This document shows positions 1-5,785 of a DNA stretch of 6,418 bases, piece by piece. The DNA is from an uncultured Bacilli bacterium (lineage in GTDB: Bacteria > Bacillota_I > Bacilli_A > RF39 > UBA660). The notes beneath the pieces were generated by a model. It was given only the letters and a program-made list of their open reading frames with translations. It did not search any database and was not told the origin of the DNA. A program made the translations under genes and the position numbers. Positions within the stretch are counted from its first letter, which is position 1; every line of letters starts with the position of its first letter. The stretch lies in assembly GCA_944358665.1 (NCBI GenBank), contig CALVRP010000122.1, positions 1-6,418 on the forward strand, in the 5' to 3' direction.

Positions 1-1113
1 GATCAACCAGTCGAAGCTGTATATAATGAAGAGGCATATGTTGTTGAGGGTCTTCCTGAAGATGTTGATATAACATTAATGGGAAGTCGTTCAGACTTAT
101 TTATAGCTAAGCAATCTACAACCTCGAAAGTTTCAGTAGATTTAACTAATTTAAAGGTTGGTAGCCATCGAGTTAATATTGAATATAGTCAGCCACTTAG
201 CTCAATCGAATATAGTGTTAACCCATCAGTTGCTACGGTTAATATTTATCCAAAAGTTTCAGAGACAAAAACTTTAACTACCGATATTTTGAATCAGGAT
301 AGCTTAGATGAACGTTTTATAATTGAAGACATTACTCCAGAAATAGATCAAGTTGTTGTCAAAGGCACCGATGATCAAAATGCAATAAACAGTTTAACTA
401 AAGTCGCAACTGTAAAAGCTTTAGTTGATGCTGAAAAATTAAATGTTGAAGAAGCCGGGACAACTACCCTAACTGATGTTCCGTTAAAAGCTTATGATCA
501 GGATGGTAATGTTATTGATGTTGAAATTGTGCCAAATAAAATTAATGTTGAACTAGATGTAGAATCACCTAGTAAAGAAGTTCCAATTAGAGTAATACCT
601 ACTGGTGACATTGAATTTGGTAAAGCTATTAGCTCTATTACAATGAGTGAAGATAGCGCTACAGTATATGCAAGTCAGTCAGTTTTAGATGATCTTGAAT
701 ATATTCCGGTAGAAGTTGATGTTAGTGGACTTCAAGAAGATAAAGAATATAAATTAGACTTGACAAAACCTAAGGGTGTAAGATCGATGTCTGTTAATAA
801 TATTACGTTAGGCTTTACTTTAGGTACAGCTACTGATAAAGATATTGATAATGTTAATATCGATGTTCGTAATTTGGATGATAAGTATAGTGTTCAAGGA
901 CTCAGTCAAAATGATATTCAGGTAACCGTTAATGTTCAGGGTGTAAGTTCTGTATTAGATAACATTACAGCAGAAGACATAAACACTTATATTGATCTAA
1001 AAGATTATGAACCGGGCGAATATGAAGTTGAAGTAAAAGTCGAAGGAACTGATTCTAGAGTTCAATATGTATCAAAAACTAAAAAAGTTAAAATTAAAGT
1101 TGTGGAGAAATAA
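1..1113 (+). CDS. cdaR: CdaR-like YbbR-domain protein, 5' end missing (370 residues seen)
   Basis: The reading frame is open from the first base, so the start lies upstream; the ATG at 79 is internal. The 370 visible residues contain four successive beta-rich YbbR repeats, roughly residues 1-86 (partial), 87-187, 188-275 and 276-370. Each follows the pattern of a beta strand, a short region with V-x-V-x-G or a similar turn, a 'vdl/vdv' strand, then a closing strand of the V-x-V-x-V type (for example NKINVELDV and KVKIKVV). Proteins with several YbbR repeats in Bacilli are CdaR, an extracytoplasmic, membrane-anchored partner that modulates the c-di-AMP synthase CdaA; the N-terminal membrane helix expected of CdaR would be outside the window. 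In many Bacillota the order is cdaA-cdaR-glmM, but here a terminator follows directly and glmM is absent. Family assignment is strong; the regulatory role is inferred from the family. Confidence 0.85.
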   Translation, partial: DQPVEAVYNEEAYVVEGLPEDVDITLMGSRSDLFIAKQSTTSKVSVDLTNLKVGSHRVNIEYSQPLSSIEYSVNPSVATVNIYPKVSETKTLTTDILNQDSLDERFIIEDITPEIDQVVVKGTDDQNAINSLTKVATVKALVDAEKLNVEEAGTTTLTDVPLKAYDQDGNVIDVEIVPNKINVELDVESPSKEVPIRVIPTGDIEFGKAISSITMSEDSATVYASQSVLDDLEYIPVEVDVSGLQEDKEYKLDLTKPKGVRSMSVNNITLGFTLGTATDKDIDNVNIDVRNLDDKYSVQGLSQNDIQVTVNVQGVSSVLDNITAEDINTYIDLKDYEPGEYEVEVKVEGTDSRVQYVSKTKKVKIKVVEK

Positions 1114-1126
1114 TCCACAACTTTTT
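1096..1126 (+). terminator. Intrinsic terminator of cdaR
   Basis: A perfect 11-bp stem (AAAGTTGTGGA at 1096-1106 with TCCACAACTTT at 1114-1124) closes a 7-nt loop and ends in a short T run (1122-1126). The cdaR stop codon TAA (1111-1113) sits inside the loop, so the 5' arm also encodes the last residues of the protein. The next promoter begins two bases after the T run. Confidence 0.88.
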
Positions 1127-1127
1127 C

Positions 1128-1156
1128 TTGACAAAAGTTCGAAAAAAATTTATTAT
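1128..1156 (+). promoter_or_regulatory. Sigma-A-type promoter for the DUF308 gene
   Basis: The -35 is a perfect TTGACA (1128-1133), followed by a 17-bp spacer and the -10 TATTAT (1151-1156). Predicted transcription start is near 1163, giving a leader of about 18 nt. It lies immediately after the cdaR terminator, so the downstream gene is an independent unit. Confidence 0.85.
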
Positions 1157-1164
1157 TTATATAT

Positions 1165-1172
1165 AAGGGAGG
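1165..1172 (+). promoter_or_regulatory. Shine-Dalgarno fixing the DUF308 start
   Basis: AAGGGAGG lies 8 nt before the ATG at 1181. An in-frame start at 1067 would overlap cdaR and precede the promoter, so 1181 is the real start. Confidence 0.88.
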
Positions 1173-1180
1173 CCCAGATT

Positions 1181-1711
1181 ATGAGTTTAATCAAAAAAGC
1201 AAAATCGGCGTTAATTGGTATTTCAGTTATTTATTTATTGCTAGGCATTGTTATGGTAATTAGCCCAGTATTTGTTAGTAACTTCATTTGCTATGTTATT
1301 GGTGCTTTATTAATCGTTGTTGGTGGCAGTGGTATTTTTACTTATATTAGAGCAGGAGCAAGCGGTGGTTTTGCCAAAGTTACCTTATTAGTTTCTGTAT
1401 TATTTGCGGTATTAGGTATTTATATTTTAATTAATCCAGAAGGCTTTGTATCAATTATTCCATTAGTTGTTGGCGTAATGTTGATAATAGAAAGTTTCGA
1501 TAAAATTTCTACTACATTAAATGCTAAGAAAAATGGTTATCAGGATTGGCTTAAATTATTAATTGCTTCAGTAATTATTTTCGCCCTAGGATTAATATTA
1601 GTATTAAATCCATTTGAATCAGTAACTGTATTTATTAGAGTAATTGGTATATTCTTGATTATTGATGCAATATCTAATATTTATCTAGCTTATAATTTTT
1701 CAAAAATATAA
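1181..1711 (+). CDS. DUF308/HdeD-family membrane protein, 176 aa
   Basis: A small integral membrane protein with six predicted helices at about residues 10-29, 34-55, 65-85, 90-108, 123-142 and 147-170. The helices form three repeated hairpins; in each, the first helix ends in a Ser/Asn-Pro turn (S28-P29, N85-P86, N143-P144, spaced 57-58 residues) and the second contains a G-x-x-LII/FLII-type segment. This three-fold pattern and the length match the DUF308 (HdeD-like) family. HdeD is linked to acid resistance in Escherichia coli, but Gram-positive members have no defined function, so none is assigned. The start is set by the strong Shine-Dalgarno and the promoter at 1128-1156. The gene is a single-gene unit bounded by terminators and converges on the DUF378 gene, with 29 bp between the stop codons. 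Confidence 0.87.
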   Translation: MSLIKKAKSALIGISVIYLLLGIVMVISPVFVSNFICYVIGALLIVVGGSGIFTYIRAGASGGFAKVTLLVSVLFAVLGIYILINPEGFVSIIPLVVGVMLIIESFDKISTTLNAKKNGYQDWLKLLIASVIIFALGLILVLNPFESVTVFIRVIGIFLIIDAISNIYLAYNFSKI

Positions 1712-1744
1712 AGAGTTCTTTAAAATAAAATAAGAACTCTTTAT
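1708..1744. terminator. Shared bidirectional terminator between DUF308 and DUF378 genes
   Basis: A 13-bp perfect stem (1708-1720 with 1732-1744) closes an 11-nt AT-only loop. On the plus strand it is followed by a broken T run (TTTG and TTT); on the minus strand it is followed by ATTTTTG. Both genes' stop codons lie in the arms: TAA at 1709-1711 for the plus-strand gene, and the complement of TAA at 1741-1743 for the minus-strand gene. One hairpin therefore appears to end both convergent transcripts. Confidence 0.82.
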
Positions 1745-1941
1745 TTGTTTTCTATATGTTCAAATAATATACCTATATTGATAAGTCCAGTAATACCTAC
1801 AATAGTATAAACTATTCTGCTAAGTGCAGAATCAGTGCCAAATATGGTAGATACTAGATTAAAATCAAATAATCCAATAAGTCCCCAGTTTACAGCACCT
1901 ATAATAGTAATTACTAAACATATTTTTTGTAATGTTTCCAT
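1741..1941 (-). CDS. DUF378 small membrane protein, 66 aa
   Basis: A 66-residue, two-helix membrane protein. Helix one (about residues 6-26) runs into the diagnostic family motif NWGLIGLFDFNLV (residues 18-30), and helix two (about 42-61) has the usual R-x-V-Y-x-x-V-G-x-x-G-L pattern. Length and motif are typical of DUF378, whose members are widespread in Bacilli and other bacteria and have no established function. The start ATG (complement of 1939-1941) is preceded, after 6 nt, by a strong Shine-Dalgarno AAGGAGGA (complement of 1948-1955). The gene is divergent from the lipoprotein gene and convergent with the DUF308 gene. Its promoter is not clear: the best -10 candidate is TATATT on the minus strand (1970-1965), with no good -35. 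Confidence 0.9.
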   Translation of the reverse strand: METLQKICLVITIIGAVNWGLIGLFDFNLVSTIFGTDSALSRIVYTIVGITGLINIGILFEHIENK

Positions 1942-1985
1942 ATTTAATCCTCCTTGTCCTATTAAATATATTTACCGAATTTTGC

Positions 1986-2006
1986 GAAAATATGCAGAAT
2001 ATTTTC
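1986..2006. repeat. Inverted repeat in the divergent intergenic region, possible operator
   Basis: GAAAATAT (1986-1993) and ATATTTTC (1999-2006) form a perfect 8-bp inverted repeat around GCAGA. After two mismatches, four more A/T pairs continue outward (1980-1983 with 2009-2012). It lies near the middle of the 110-bp gap between the divergent DUF378 and lipoprotein starts, near where the -35 regions of both genes should be. It lacks a T run, so it is not a terminator. A regulator-binding site is an inference; AT-rich DNA gives such repeats by chance fairly often. Confidence 0.4.
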
Positions 2007-2018
2007 AAAAAAGCACCA

Positions 2019-2024
2019 TATACT
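2019..2024 (+). promoter_or_regulatory. Probable -10 element for the lipoprotein gene
   Basis: TATACT lies 27 bp before the ATG at 2052, the same geometry as the other genes here. No convincing -35 hexamer is present at 16-18 bp upstream (AGAATA at 17 bp), where the inverted repeat centred at 1996 lies. This would fit a weak or regulated promoter. Confidence 0.45.
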
Positions 2025-2042
2025 TAATTGAAATTGAAAGAT

Positions 2043-2047
2043 GGTGA
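2043..2047 (+). promoter_or_regulatory. Shine-Dalgarno fixing the lipoprotein start
   Basis: GGTGA lies 4 nt before the ATG at 2052. An in-frame TTG at 2028 has no ribosome binding site and would precede the predicted transcription start, and only the 2052 start gives a normal lipoprotein signal. Confidence 0.65.
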
Positions 2048-2051
2048 AAAA

Positions 2052-3044
2052 ATGAAAAAAGTTTTATTGATTTTATGCGTTTGCTTTTTATTGGTAGGAT
2101 GTGGAAAATATACTGTTAAGGATGCTGAAAAAGACTTGGAAAATAAAATCGAAAAAATCAATGCTTATAATTTGACTGGTGAGTTAGAAATCGTTAATAA
2201 TGATGATGTTTATAAGTATGATGTCGACGTCTCTTATGAAAAAGATGATAAATTTAGAGTTTCTTTAAAAAATCAAACTAATAATCATGAACAAATAATT
2301 TTAAAAAATGAAGATGGCGTATATGTTTTAACTCCGTCTTTAAACAAAAGTTTCAAATTCCAAAGTGATTGGCCATATAATAATTCTCAAACATATTTAT
2401 TGCAAACATTACTTTCTGATATTCAAAACGATAAAGATAAAACCTTTAAAGAAACCACTAATAATTATATTTTCACAACATCAGTAAATTATCCCAATAA
2501 TACTGACTTAGTAAAACAAAGAATTTATTTTGATAAAGATTTAAATCCTGAAAAAGTTGAAGTCTTGAACAATAATAATGATGTTTTAATTAAAATGACT
2601 TTTGACAAAGTAAATTTGGATGCCGAATTTAAGAAAAATCATTTTGCTTTAGATGATAATATGGAAGCTGCTAAAACCGAAGATACAACAGAACCGGTAA
2701 GTAAAATAGATGGTGAAATTTATCCAATGTACGTACCAGATGGAACTACCTTATCTAGTCGTGAAACTGTTGAAATGGACGAAGGGGAACGTGTTATTAT
2801 GACTTATGAAGGTGATAGTCCATTCATGGTTATCGAACAAACTGCTAGTGTATCTGATGAACATTCAGTAATGTCTGTTTATGGAGAACCATTACAAATG
2901 GCTACTGGTGTTGCAAATGTTTCTGATAATATGATTTCTTGGGTTTCTAATGGCATTGAGTATTATGTGGTTTCTGACAACATGAGTGAGTCAGAATTAA
3001 TGAATGTTGCTAATTCAGTCTCAACAATTCCTGTAAGCAAATAG
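2052..3044 (+). CDS. Lipoprotein with LolA-like and DUF4367-like domains, 330 aa
   Basis: Residues 1-17 form a lipoprotein signal: MKK, a hydrophobic stretch, then the lipobox L14-V15-G16-C17, with C17 the expected lipidated residue. The mature protein should be anchored to the outer face of the cytoplasmic membrane. Residues of about 20-200 look like the LolA-type lipoprotein-sorting fold (COG2834-like): a 'NAYNLTGELEI' strand, a 'KYDVDVSYEKDDKFRVSL' strand pair, then 'ILKNEDGVYVLTP' and a late 'KMTFDKVNLDAEF' strand. After an acidic linker (about 205-218), residues of about 222-326 resemble DUF4367: 'YPMYVPDGTTL', 'VIMTYEGDSPFMVIEQ', 'WVSNGIEYYVVSD', and a closing 'SESELMNVANSV' helix. Monoderm LolA-like lipoproteins lack the outer membrane of the classical system and mostly have unknown roles, some linked to sporulation. 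No function is assigned. No terminator follows, so some read-through into the next gene is possible. Domain calls come from pattern recognition. Confidence 0.82.
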   Translation: MKKVLLILCVCFLLVGCGKYTVKDAEKDLENKIEKINAYNLTGELEIVNNDDVYKYDVDVSYEKDDKFRVSLKNQTNNHEQIILKNEDGVYVLTPSLNKSFKFQSDWPYNNSQTYLLQTLLSDIQNDKDKTFKETTNNYIFTTSVNYPNNTDLVKQRIYFDKDLNPEKVEVLNNNNDVLIKMTFDKVNLDAEFKKNHFALDDNMEAAKTEDTTEPVSKIDGEIYPMYVPDGTTLSSRETVEMDEGERVIMTYEGDSPFMVIEQTASVSDEHSVMSVYGEPLQMATGVANVSDNMISWVSNGIEYYVVSDNMSESELMNVANSVSTIPVSK

Positions 3045-3047
3045 TAT

Positions 3048-3076
3048 TTGAAAACCTTAATTAAATATGTTATAAT
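3048..3076 (+). promoter_or_regulatory. Near-consensus promoter with extended -10 for the lysine-rich membrane protein gene
   Basis: TTGAAA (3048-3053), a 17-bp spacer and a perfect TATAAT (3071-3076), with an extended -10 TG (3068-3069). The predicted start of transcription is near 3083, so the leader is only about 11 nt. The -35 overlaps the palindrome CAAATA-G-TATTTG (3038-3050) and begins four bases after the lipoprotein stop codon. Confidence 0.87.
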
Positions 3077-3083
3077 AATGCTT

Positions 3084-3088
3084 GGTGA
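3084..3088 (+). promoter_or_regulatory. Shine-Dalgarno at the transcript 5' end, fixing the start at 3094
   Basis: GGTGA lies 5 nt before the ATG at 3094 and at or within a base or two of the predicted transcription start. The in-frame TTG at 3082 and GTG at 3085 would fall at the extreme 5' end of the RNA with no leader, so 3094 is preferred. Confidence 0.65.
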
Positions 3089-3093
3089 TTGAA

Positions 3094-3813
3094 ATGGCAA
3101 ATAATGATAAAAACAAAAATCAAGCAAAAAAGAAAACAGAAGTAAAAGAAAATGCTAAGAAAGAATCAAAAAAGAACACAAAACAACCTAAAGAAAATAA
3201 AAAAGCAACAAAAAAAACAGAAAGTAAAAAAGTAAATAAAAAAGGAAATAAACAAGAAAAAAAATCAACTAAACCGAGTAAAGAATCTATTGCTGCTGAA
3301 AAACAAATTGAAAAAACTTTTTCTAAGAATAGTGAGGTTGTAAAATTAATTAAAATTGTTGCAATAGTTACGGCGATTATGTTGGTATTCTATTTAATAA
3401 CTTTGGTGGCAACTAATAAAGCTGATGAAGTAAATAAAGAAAACGCGGATACTGAAGAACAAGAGACAGAAACTGCAATCCAATATGATTATATTATGAT
3501 TGGTACTATGCTAAATAAAGAGGGTACTTACTATGTACTTATTGAAGAAGATGGCGATAATCGTTTGAGTGAGTATGATACATTAATTCAAACGGCTGGA
3601 GCTAACGAAGATGCTCCGGCTATATATAAAGCTAATCTAACAGATTCTTTTAACAAAGGATATTTATCAAAAGAAGCAAATTATGATGTTGATAATATAA
3701 GTGACTTTAGAGTAACAGGAACCGCACTTGTAAGAGTAGCCAATGGAAGTATTGATGAGGTTTTTGATACTTATGATACAATTAAGAATAAATTAACAGA
3801 GTTAGCAGAATAA
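3094..3813 (+). CDS. Lysine-rich single-pass membrane protein with cysteine-less thioredoxin-like outer domain, 239 aa
   Basis: No named family is recognised. Residues 1-70 are low-complexity and very basic, with 26 lysines and no arginine, rich in K, N, E, S and T; a charged segment to about 83 leads into one membrane helix (about 84-107). Lysines on the N-terminal side imply that end is cytoplasmic. An acidic linker (about 111-128) is followed by a compact domain (129-239). Its pattern recalls a thioredoxin fold: a strand 'YDYIMIGTML', a strand 'TYYVLIEED', a helix 'LSEYDTLIQTA', a strand 'PAIYKANLTD', then 'FRVTGTALVRVANG' (204-218) and a terminal helix. This resembles the 'V-x-GTPTL-x-x-x-x-G' region of thioredoxins, but the cis-proline is replaced (GTAL), and there is no CxxC or any cysteine. 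If correct it cannot be a redox enzyme and would be structural or binding. The promoter is strong. The fold is an inference. Confidence 0.82.
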   Translation: MANNDKNKNQAKKKTEVKENAKKESKKNTKQPKENKKATKKTESKKVNKKGNKQEKKSTKPSKESIAAEKQIEKTFSKNSEVVKLIKIVAIVTAIMLVFYLITLVATNKADEVNKENADTEEQETETAIQYDYIMIGTMLNKEGTYYVLIEEDGDNRLSEYDTLIQTAGANEDAPAIYKANLTDSFNKGYLSKEANYDVDNISDFRVTGTALVRVANGSIDEVFDTYDTIKNKLTELAE

Positions 3814-3816
3814 TAT

Positions 3817-3843
3817 AAAAAGGATACACAGGTATCTTTTTTT
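3817..3843 (+). terminator. Intrinsic terminator after the lysine-rich protein gene
   Basis: An 11-bp stem with one G-U pair (3817-3827 with 3832-3842) closes the tetraloop ACAG. The core is GATAC/GTATC, and seven T residues run from 3837 to 3843. It begins four bases after the stop codon. Confidence 0.9.
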
Positions 3844-3852
3844 AAATATGAC

Positions 3853-3881
3853 TTTAGAAAAAAACTGATATGTGGTATACT
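3853..3881 (+). promoter_or_regulatory. Extended -10 promoter for the S41 protease gene
   Basis: TTTAGA (3853-3858, four of six consensus bases), a 17-bp spacer and TATACT (3876-3881), with an extended -10 TGG just before it (3873-3875). Predicted transcription start is near 3888. It begins ten bases after the preceding terminator. Confidence 0.75.
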
Positions 3882-3888
3882 TTTATAA

Positions 3889-3896
3889 AAGGAAGG
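3889..3896 (+). promoter_or_regulatory. Shine-Dalgarno fixing the S41 protease start
   Basis: AAGGAAGG lies 6 nt before the ATG at 3903. An in-frame ATG at 3870 precedes the -10 element, so it cannot be the start on this transcript. Confidence 0.85.
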
Positions 3897-3902
3897 TCAG
3901 AT

Positions 3903-5174
3903 ATGCGCAAAGAAGAAAAAACACAAGAAAAATTAGAAAAATTAGAAAACGCTATTGGTAAATTTGATTCCCAAAAACCAAAGACAGAGAAAAGAAGAAA
4001 ATTGCCGACTTTTTTTACTAGTGAAGTTTTAGCTTTACTAGTGATTACTATGTTAGTTAGTTTATTAATGGGTGGAATTATCACTTATAAATTCTTTATA
4101 AACAATAGTGAATTTGTTGATAAAGAATTACAGGAGTTTATAAATAACTATGAATATATTATAGATAATTATTATGGCGATATAGATAAAGAAGAACTTT
4201 TGGATGCAGCCTTAGAAGGAATGTTAGAAACATTAGATAAAAATTCGGTTTATTTAGAAGAAGATACTTCTGATAATTTTAATAAGCAATTAACTGGAAG
4301 TTATGAAGGGTTTGGGATTGAGATATACAATGATGACGAAAATAATATCGTTATTGCTAGTGTTTATGATGGAACATCAGCTGACAAAGAAGGTCTCAAA
4401 CCGGGTGATATTATCACTAAATTATCAGATAAAGATTTAGATGGCGTTTCTACTAGTGAATTTGTTAATATGGTAGAAGAGTCCGGCAATAAAAAGATTA
4501 AGTTAACGTATAGTAGAAATGGTGAAGAAAAAACGGTAACTTTAACCAAACAAACCGTGACCTTAGATTCAGTCTTTTCAGAAGTTATAAATAAAGATAA
4601 TAAAAAAATCGGTTATGTCCGTGTTTCAATTTTTGCCAGCAACACTGATAAACAATTTGCCGATCATCTTGAAAAACTAGAAGAAAAAAATATAGATTCT
4701 TTAATAATTGATTTAAGAGCTAACTCTGGAGGACATCTTTCAGCTGCTACGAATATGATTTCTGAGTTTTTAGATTCTTCACATGTTATATATCAAATTA
4801 AAGTAAAAGATGAAATTACTAAAACTTATTCAAGTGGTCATGAAACTAAGGATTATAAAATTGCCGTTTTGGTAGATAATACTAGTGCTTCAGCTTCAGA
4901 GATAATGGCTTCCGCTTTACAAGAACAATATAAAGCTACAATTGTTGGTGTTAAAACATATGGGAAAGGAACAGTTCAAGAACTTCAAAATTTACCAAAT
5001 GGAGATCAATATAAATTCACAACAAAGGAATGGCTTACTTCAAAAGGAAAAACAATTGATGGTAAAGGTATTACCCCAGATGTTGAAGTTAGTTTAGACG
5101 AAAAATATTATAGTGATCCTAGTGACGACAATGATAATCAGCTTCAAACGGCCTTAGAAGAATTAGTTAAATAA
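3903..5174 (+). CDS. S41 C-terminal processing protease (CtpA/CtpB type) with PDZ domain, 423 aa
   Basis: A membrane-anchored serine protease of the tail-specific (Tsp/Ctp) family, acting outside the membrane and cleaving substrates near their C-termini. Residues 1-38 are charged and cytoplasmic, and a single helix spans about 41-64. The family N-terminal segment follows (about 78-120, including EGMLETLDKNSVYL), then a PDZ domain (about 133-216, with the binding-loop region YEGFGIEI and the 'GLKPGDII' turn). The S41 core covers about 233-400 with 'IGYVRVSIF', 'LIIDLRANSGG' and 'TSASASEI'. The catalytic set is S330 (middle serine of SASAS), K355 and Q359 in YGKGTVQ; the S-to-K spacing of 25 and K-to-Q spacing of 4 match characterised Ctp proteases. 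'GITPDVEV' (389-396) is the usual C-terminal family motif. The protein ends soon afterwards, without the peptidoglycan-binding domain found in some members. It appears complete and active. The substrate cannot be deduced; neighbours are transcribed separately. Confidence 0.96.
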   Translation: MRKEEKTQEKLEKLENAIGKFDSQKPKTEKRRKLPTFFTSEVLALLVITMLVSLLMGGIITYKFFINNSEFVDKELQEFINNYEYIIDNYYGDIDKEELLDAALEGMLETLDKNSVYLEEDTSDNFNKQLTGSYEGFGIEIYNDDENNIVIASVYDGTSADKEGLKPGDIITKLSDKDLDGVSTSEFVNMVEESGNKKIKLTYSRNGEEKTVTLTKQTVTLDSVFSEVINKDNKKIGYVRVSIFASNTDKQFADHLEKLEEKNIDSLIIDLRANSGGHLSAATNMISEFLDSSHVIYQIKVKDEITKTYSSGHETKDYKIAVLVDNTSASASEIMASALQEQYKATIVGVKTYGKGTVQELQNLPNGDQYKFTTKEWLTSKGKTIDGKGITPDVEVSLDEKYYSDPSDDNDNQLQTALEELVK

Positions 5175-5176
5175 TT

Positions 5177-5205
5177 AGGGTTAAAATTATAACCCTTTTC
5201 TTTTT
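5177..5205 (+). terminator. Intrinsic terminator of the S41 protease gene
   Basis: A 7-bp stem AGGGTTA/TAACCCT (5177-5183 with 5190-5196) with loop AAATTA, followed by TTTTCTTTTT (5196-5205). It starts two bases after the stop codon. Confidence 0.88.
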
Positions 5206-5218
5206 GCTGAAAAAACGA

Positions 5219-5224
5219 TATAAT
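5219..5224 (+). promoter_or_regulatory. -10 element of the ygaC-family gene promoter
   Basis: A perfect TATAAT ends 18 bp before the ATG at 5243. The -35 is poor and would fall in the T run of the preceding terminator (TTTTCT at 5196-5201 with a 17-bp spacer). Predicted transcription start is near 5231, giving a leader of about 12 nt that is mostly the Shine-Dalgarno (AGGAAGTGA, 5230-5238). Confidence 0.65.
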
Positions 5225-5242
5225 TAATTAGGAAGTGATTTT

Positions 5243-5785
5243 ATGAATAGTTTAGAAGTGGGACAAAAACTCCAAATACAATGTTATAAGCATAATGGAA
5301 AACCACATCGTTGTTGGGATGAGGCTATATTATTAGATGTAAAAAAAGATTATATGGTTTTTGGAAATGATCATACATTAGTAACAGAGGCACATGGAAA
5401 TACTTGGCGTACTAAAGAGCCAGCCATTATGTATTTTTTTAAAGATAAATGGTATAACATAATTGTTCAACTAAAGAAAACAGGAGTTACCTATTATTGT
5501 AATATTGCTACACCTTTTATCATAGAAGATGATACTATAAAATATATAGACTATGATTTAGATTTACGAATTTTTCCGACAGGTAGTTTTAAAATCTTGG
5601 ATAAAGGTGAATATAATTATCATAAGAATAAGATGCATTATTCTAAAGAATTAGATATAGTTATTAAAAGTTCTCTTTCTGAATTAATAGTTGATTACCA
5701 AAATCATATTCCTATGTTTGATATGCACAAAAATTTACTTTATGGAGAAAAATATAAAAAGTTAAAAAATAATAGTCATTCATAG
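5243..5785 (+). CDS. ygaC: YgaC/UPF0374-family nucleoside tri-/diphosphatase (DUF402), 180 aa
   Basis: A soluble cytoplasmic protein of the UPF0374 (Ntdp, DUF402) family, which removes phosphates from nucleoside tri- and diphosphates with a divalent metal. Characteristic blocks in order: IQCYKHNGKPHRCW (12-25), NDHTLVTE (42-49), WRTKEPAIMYF (55-65), WYNII (70-74), GVTYYCNIATP (81-91), KYIDYDLD (100-107) and a D120-x-x-E123 pair. As I recall the family, the proposed catalytic arginine and metal ligands are R23, N87, D103, D105, D107, D120 and E123; all are present in register. Length is normal, and the start has a good Shine-Dalgarno 4 nt upstream. It is a single-gene unit directly upstream of the rRNA control region, with no intrinsic terminator after it. 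Family members have been tied to virulence in some Gram-positive pathogens; nothing here suggests that. Confidence 0.95.
   Translation: MNSLEVGQKLQIQCYKHNGKPHRCWDEAILLDVKKDYMVFGNDHTLVTEAHGNTWRTKEPAIMYFFKDKWYNIIVQLKKTGVTYYCNIATPFIIEDDTIKYIDYDLDLRIFPTGSFKILDKGEYNYHKNKMHYSKELDIVIKSSLSELIVDYQNHIPMFDMHKNLLYGEKYKKLKNNSHS

Noticed and set aside
1067..1180. Longer N-terminus for the DUF308 protein from an upstream ATG
   Set aside because: It overlaps cdaR, spans a terminator and precedes the promoter; the start at 1181 has an excellent Shine-Dalgarno.
1835..2047. Plus-strand open frame of 70 codons
   Set aside because: It lies opposite the DUF378 gene and its Shine-Dalgarno, with no ribosome binding site and no family resemblance.
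3038..3050. Palindrome as a terminator for the lipoprotein gene
   Set aside because: The stem is only 6 bp with a 1-nt centre, and no T run follows; such a hairpin cannot form as drawn in RNA.
3870..3902. Earlier ATG for the S41 protease
   Set aside because: It lies upstream of and inside the extended -10 element and has no ribosome binding site.
3854..4084. Minus-strand open frame opposite the protease N-terminus
   Set aside because: It is a shadow of the S41 gene; its hydrophobic look comes from the complement of lysine and glutamate codons.
4364..4549. Minus-strand open frame opposite the PDZ domain
   Set aside because: Shadow of the S41 gene, with no ribosome binding site.
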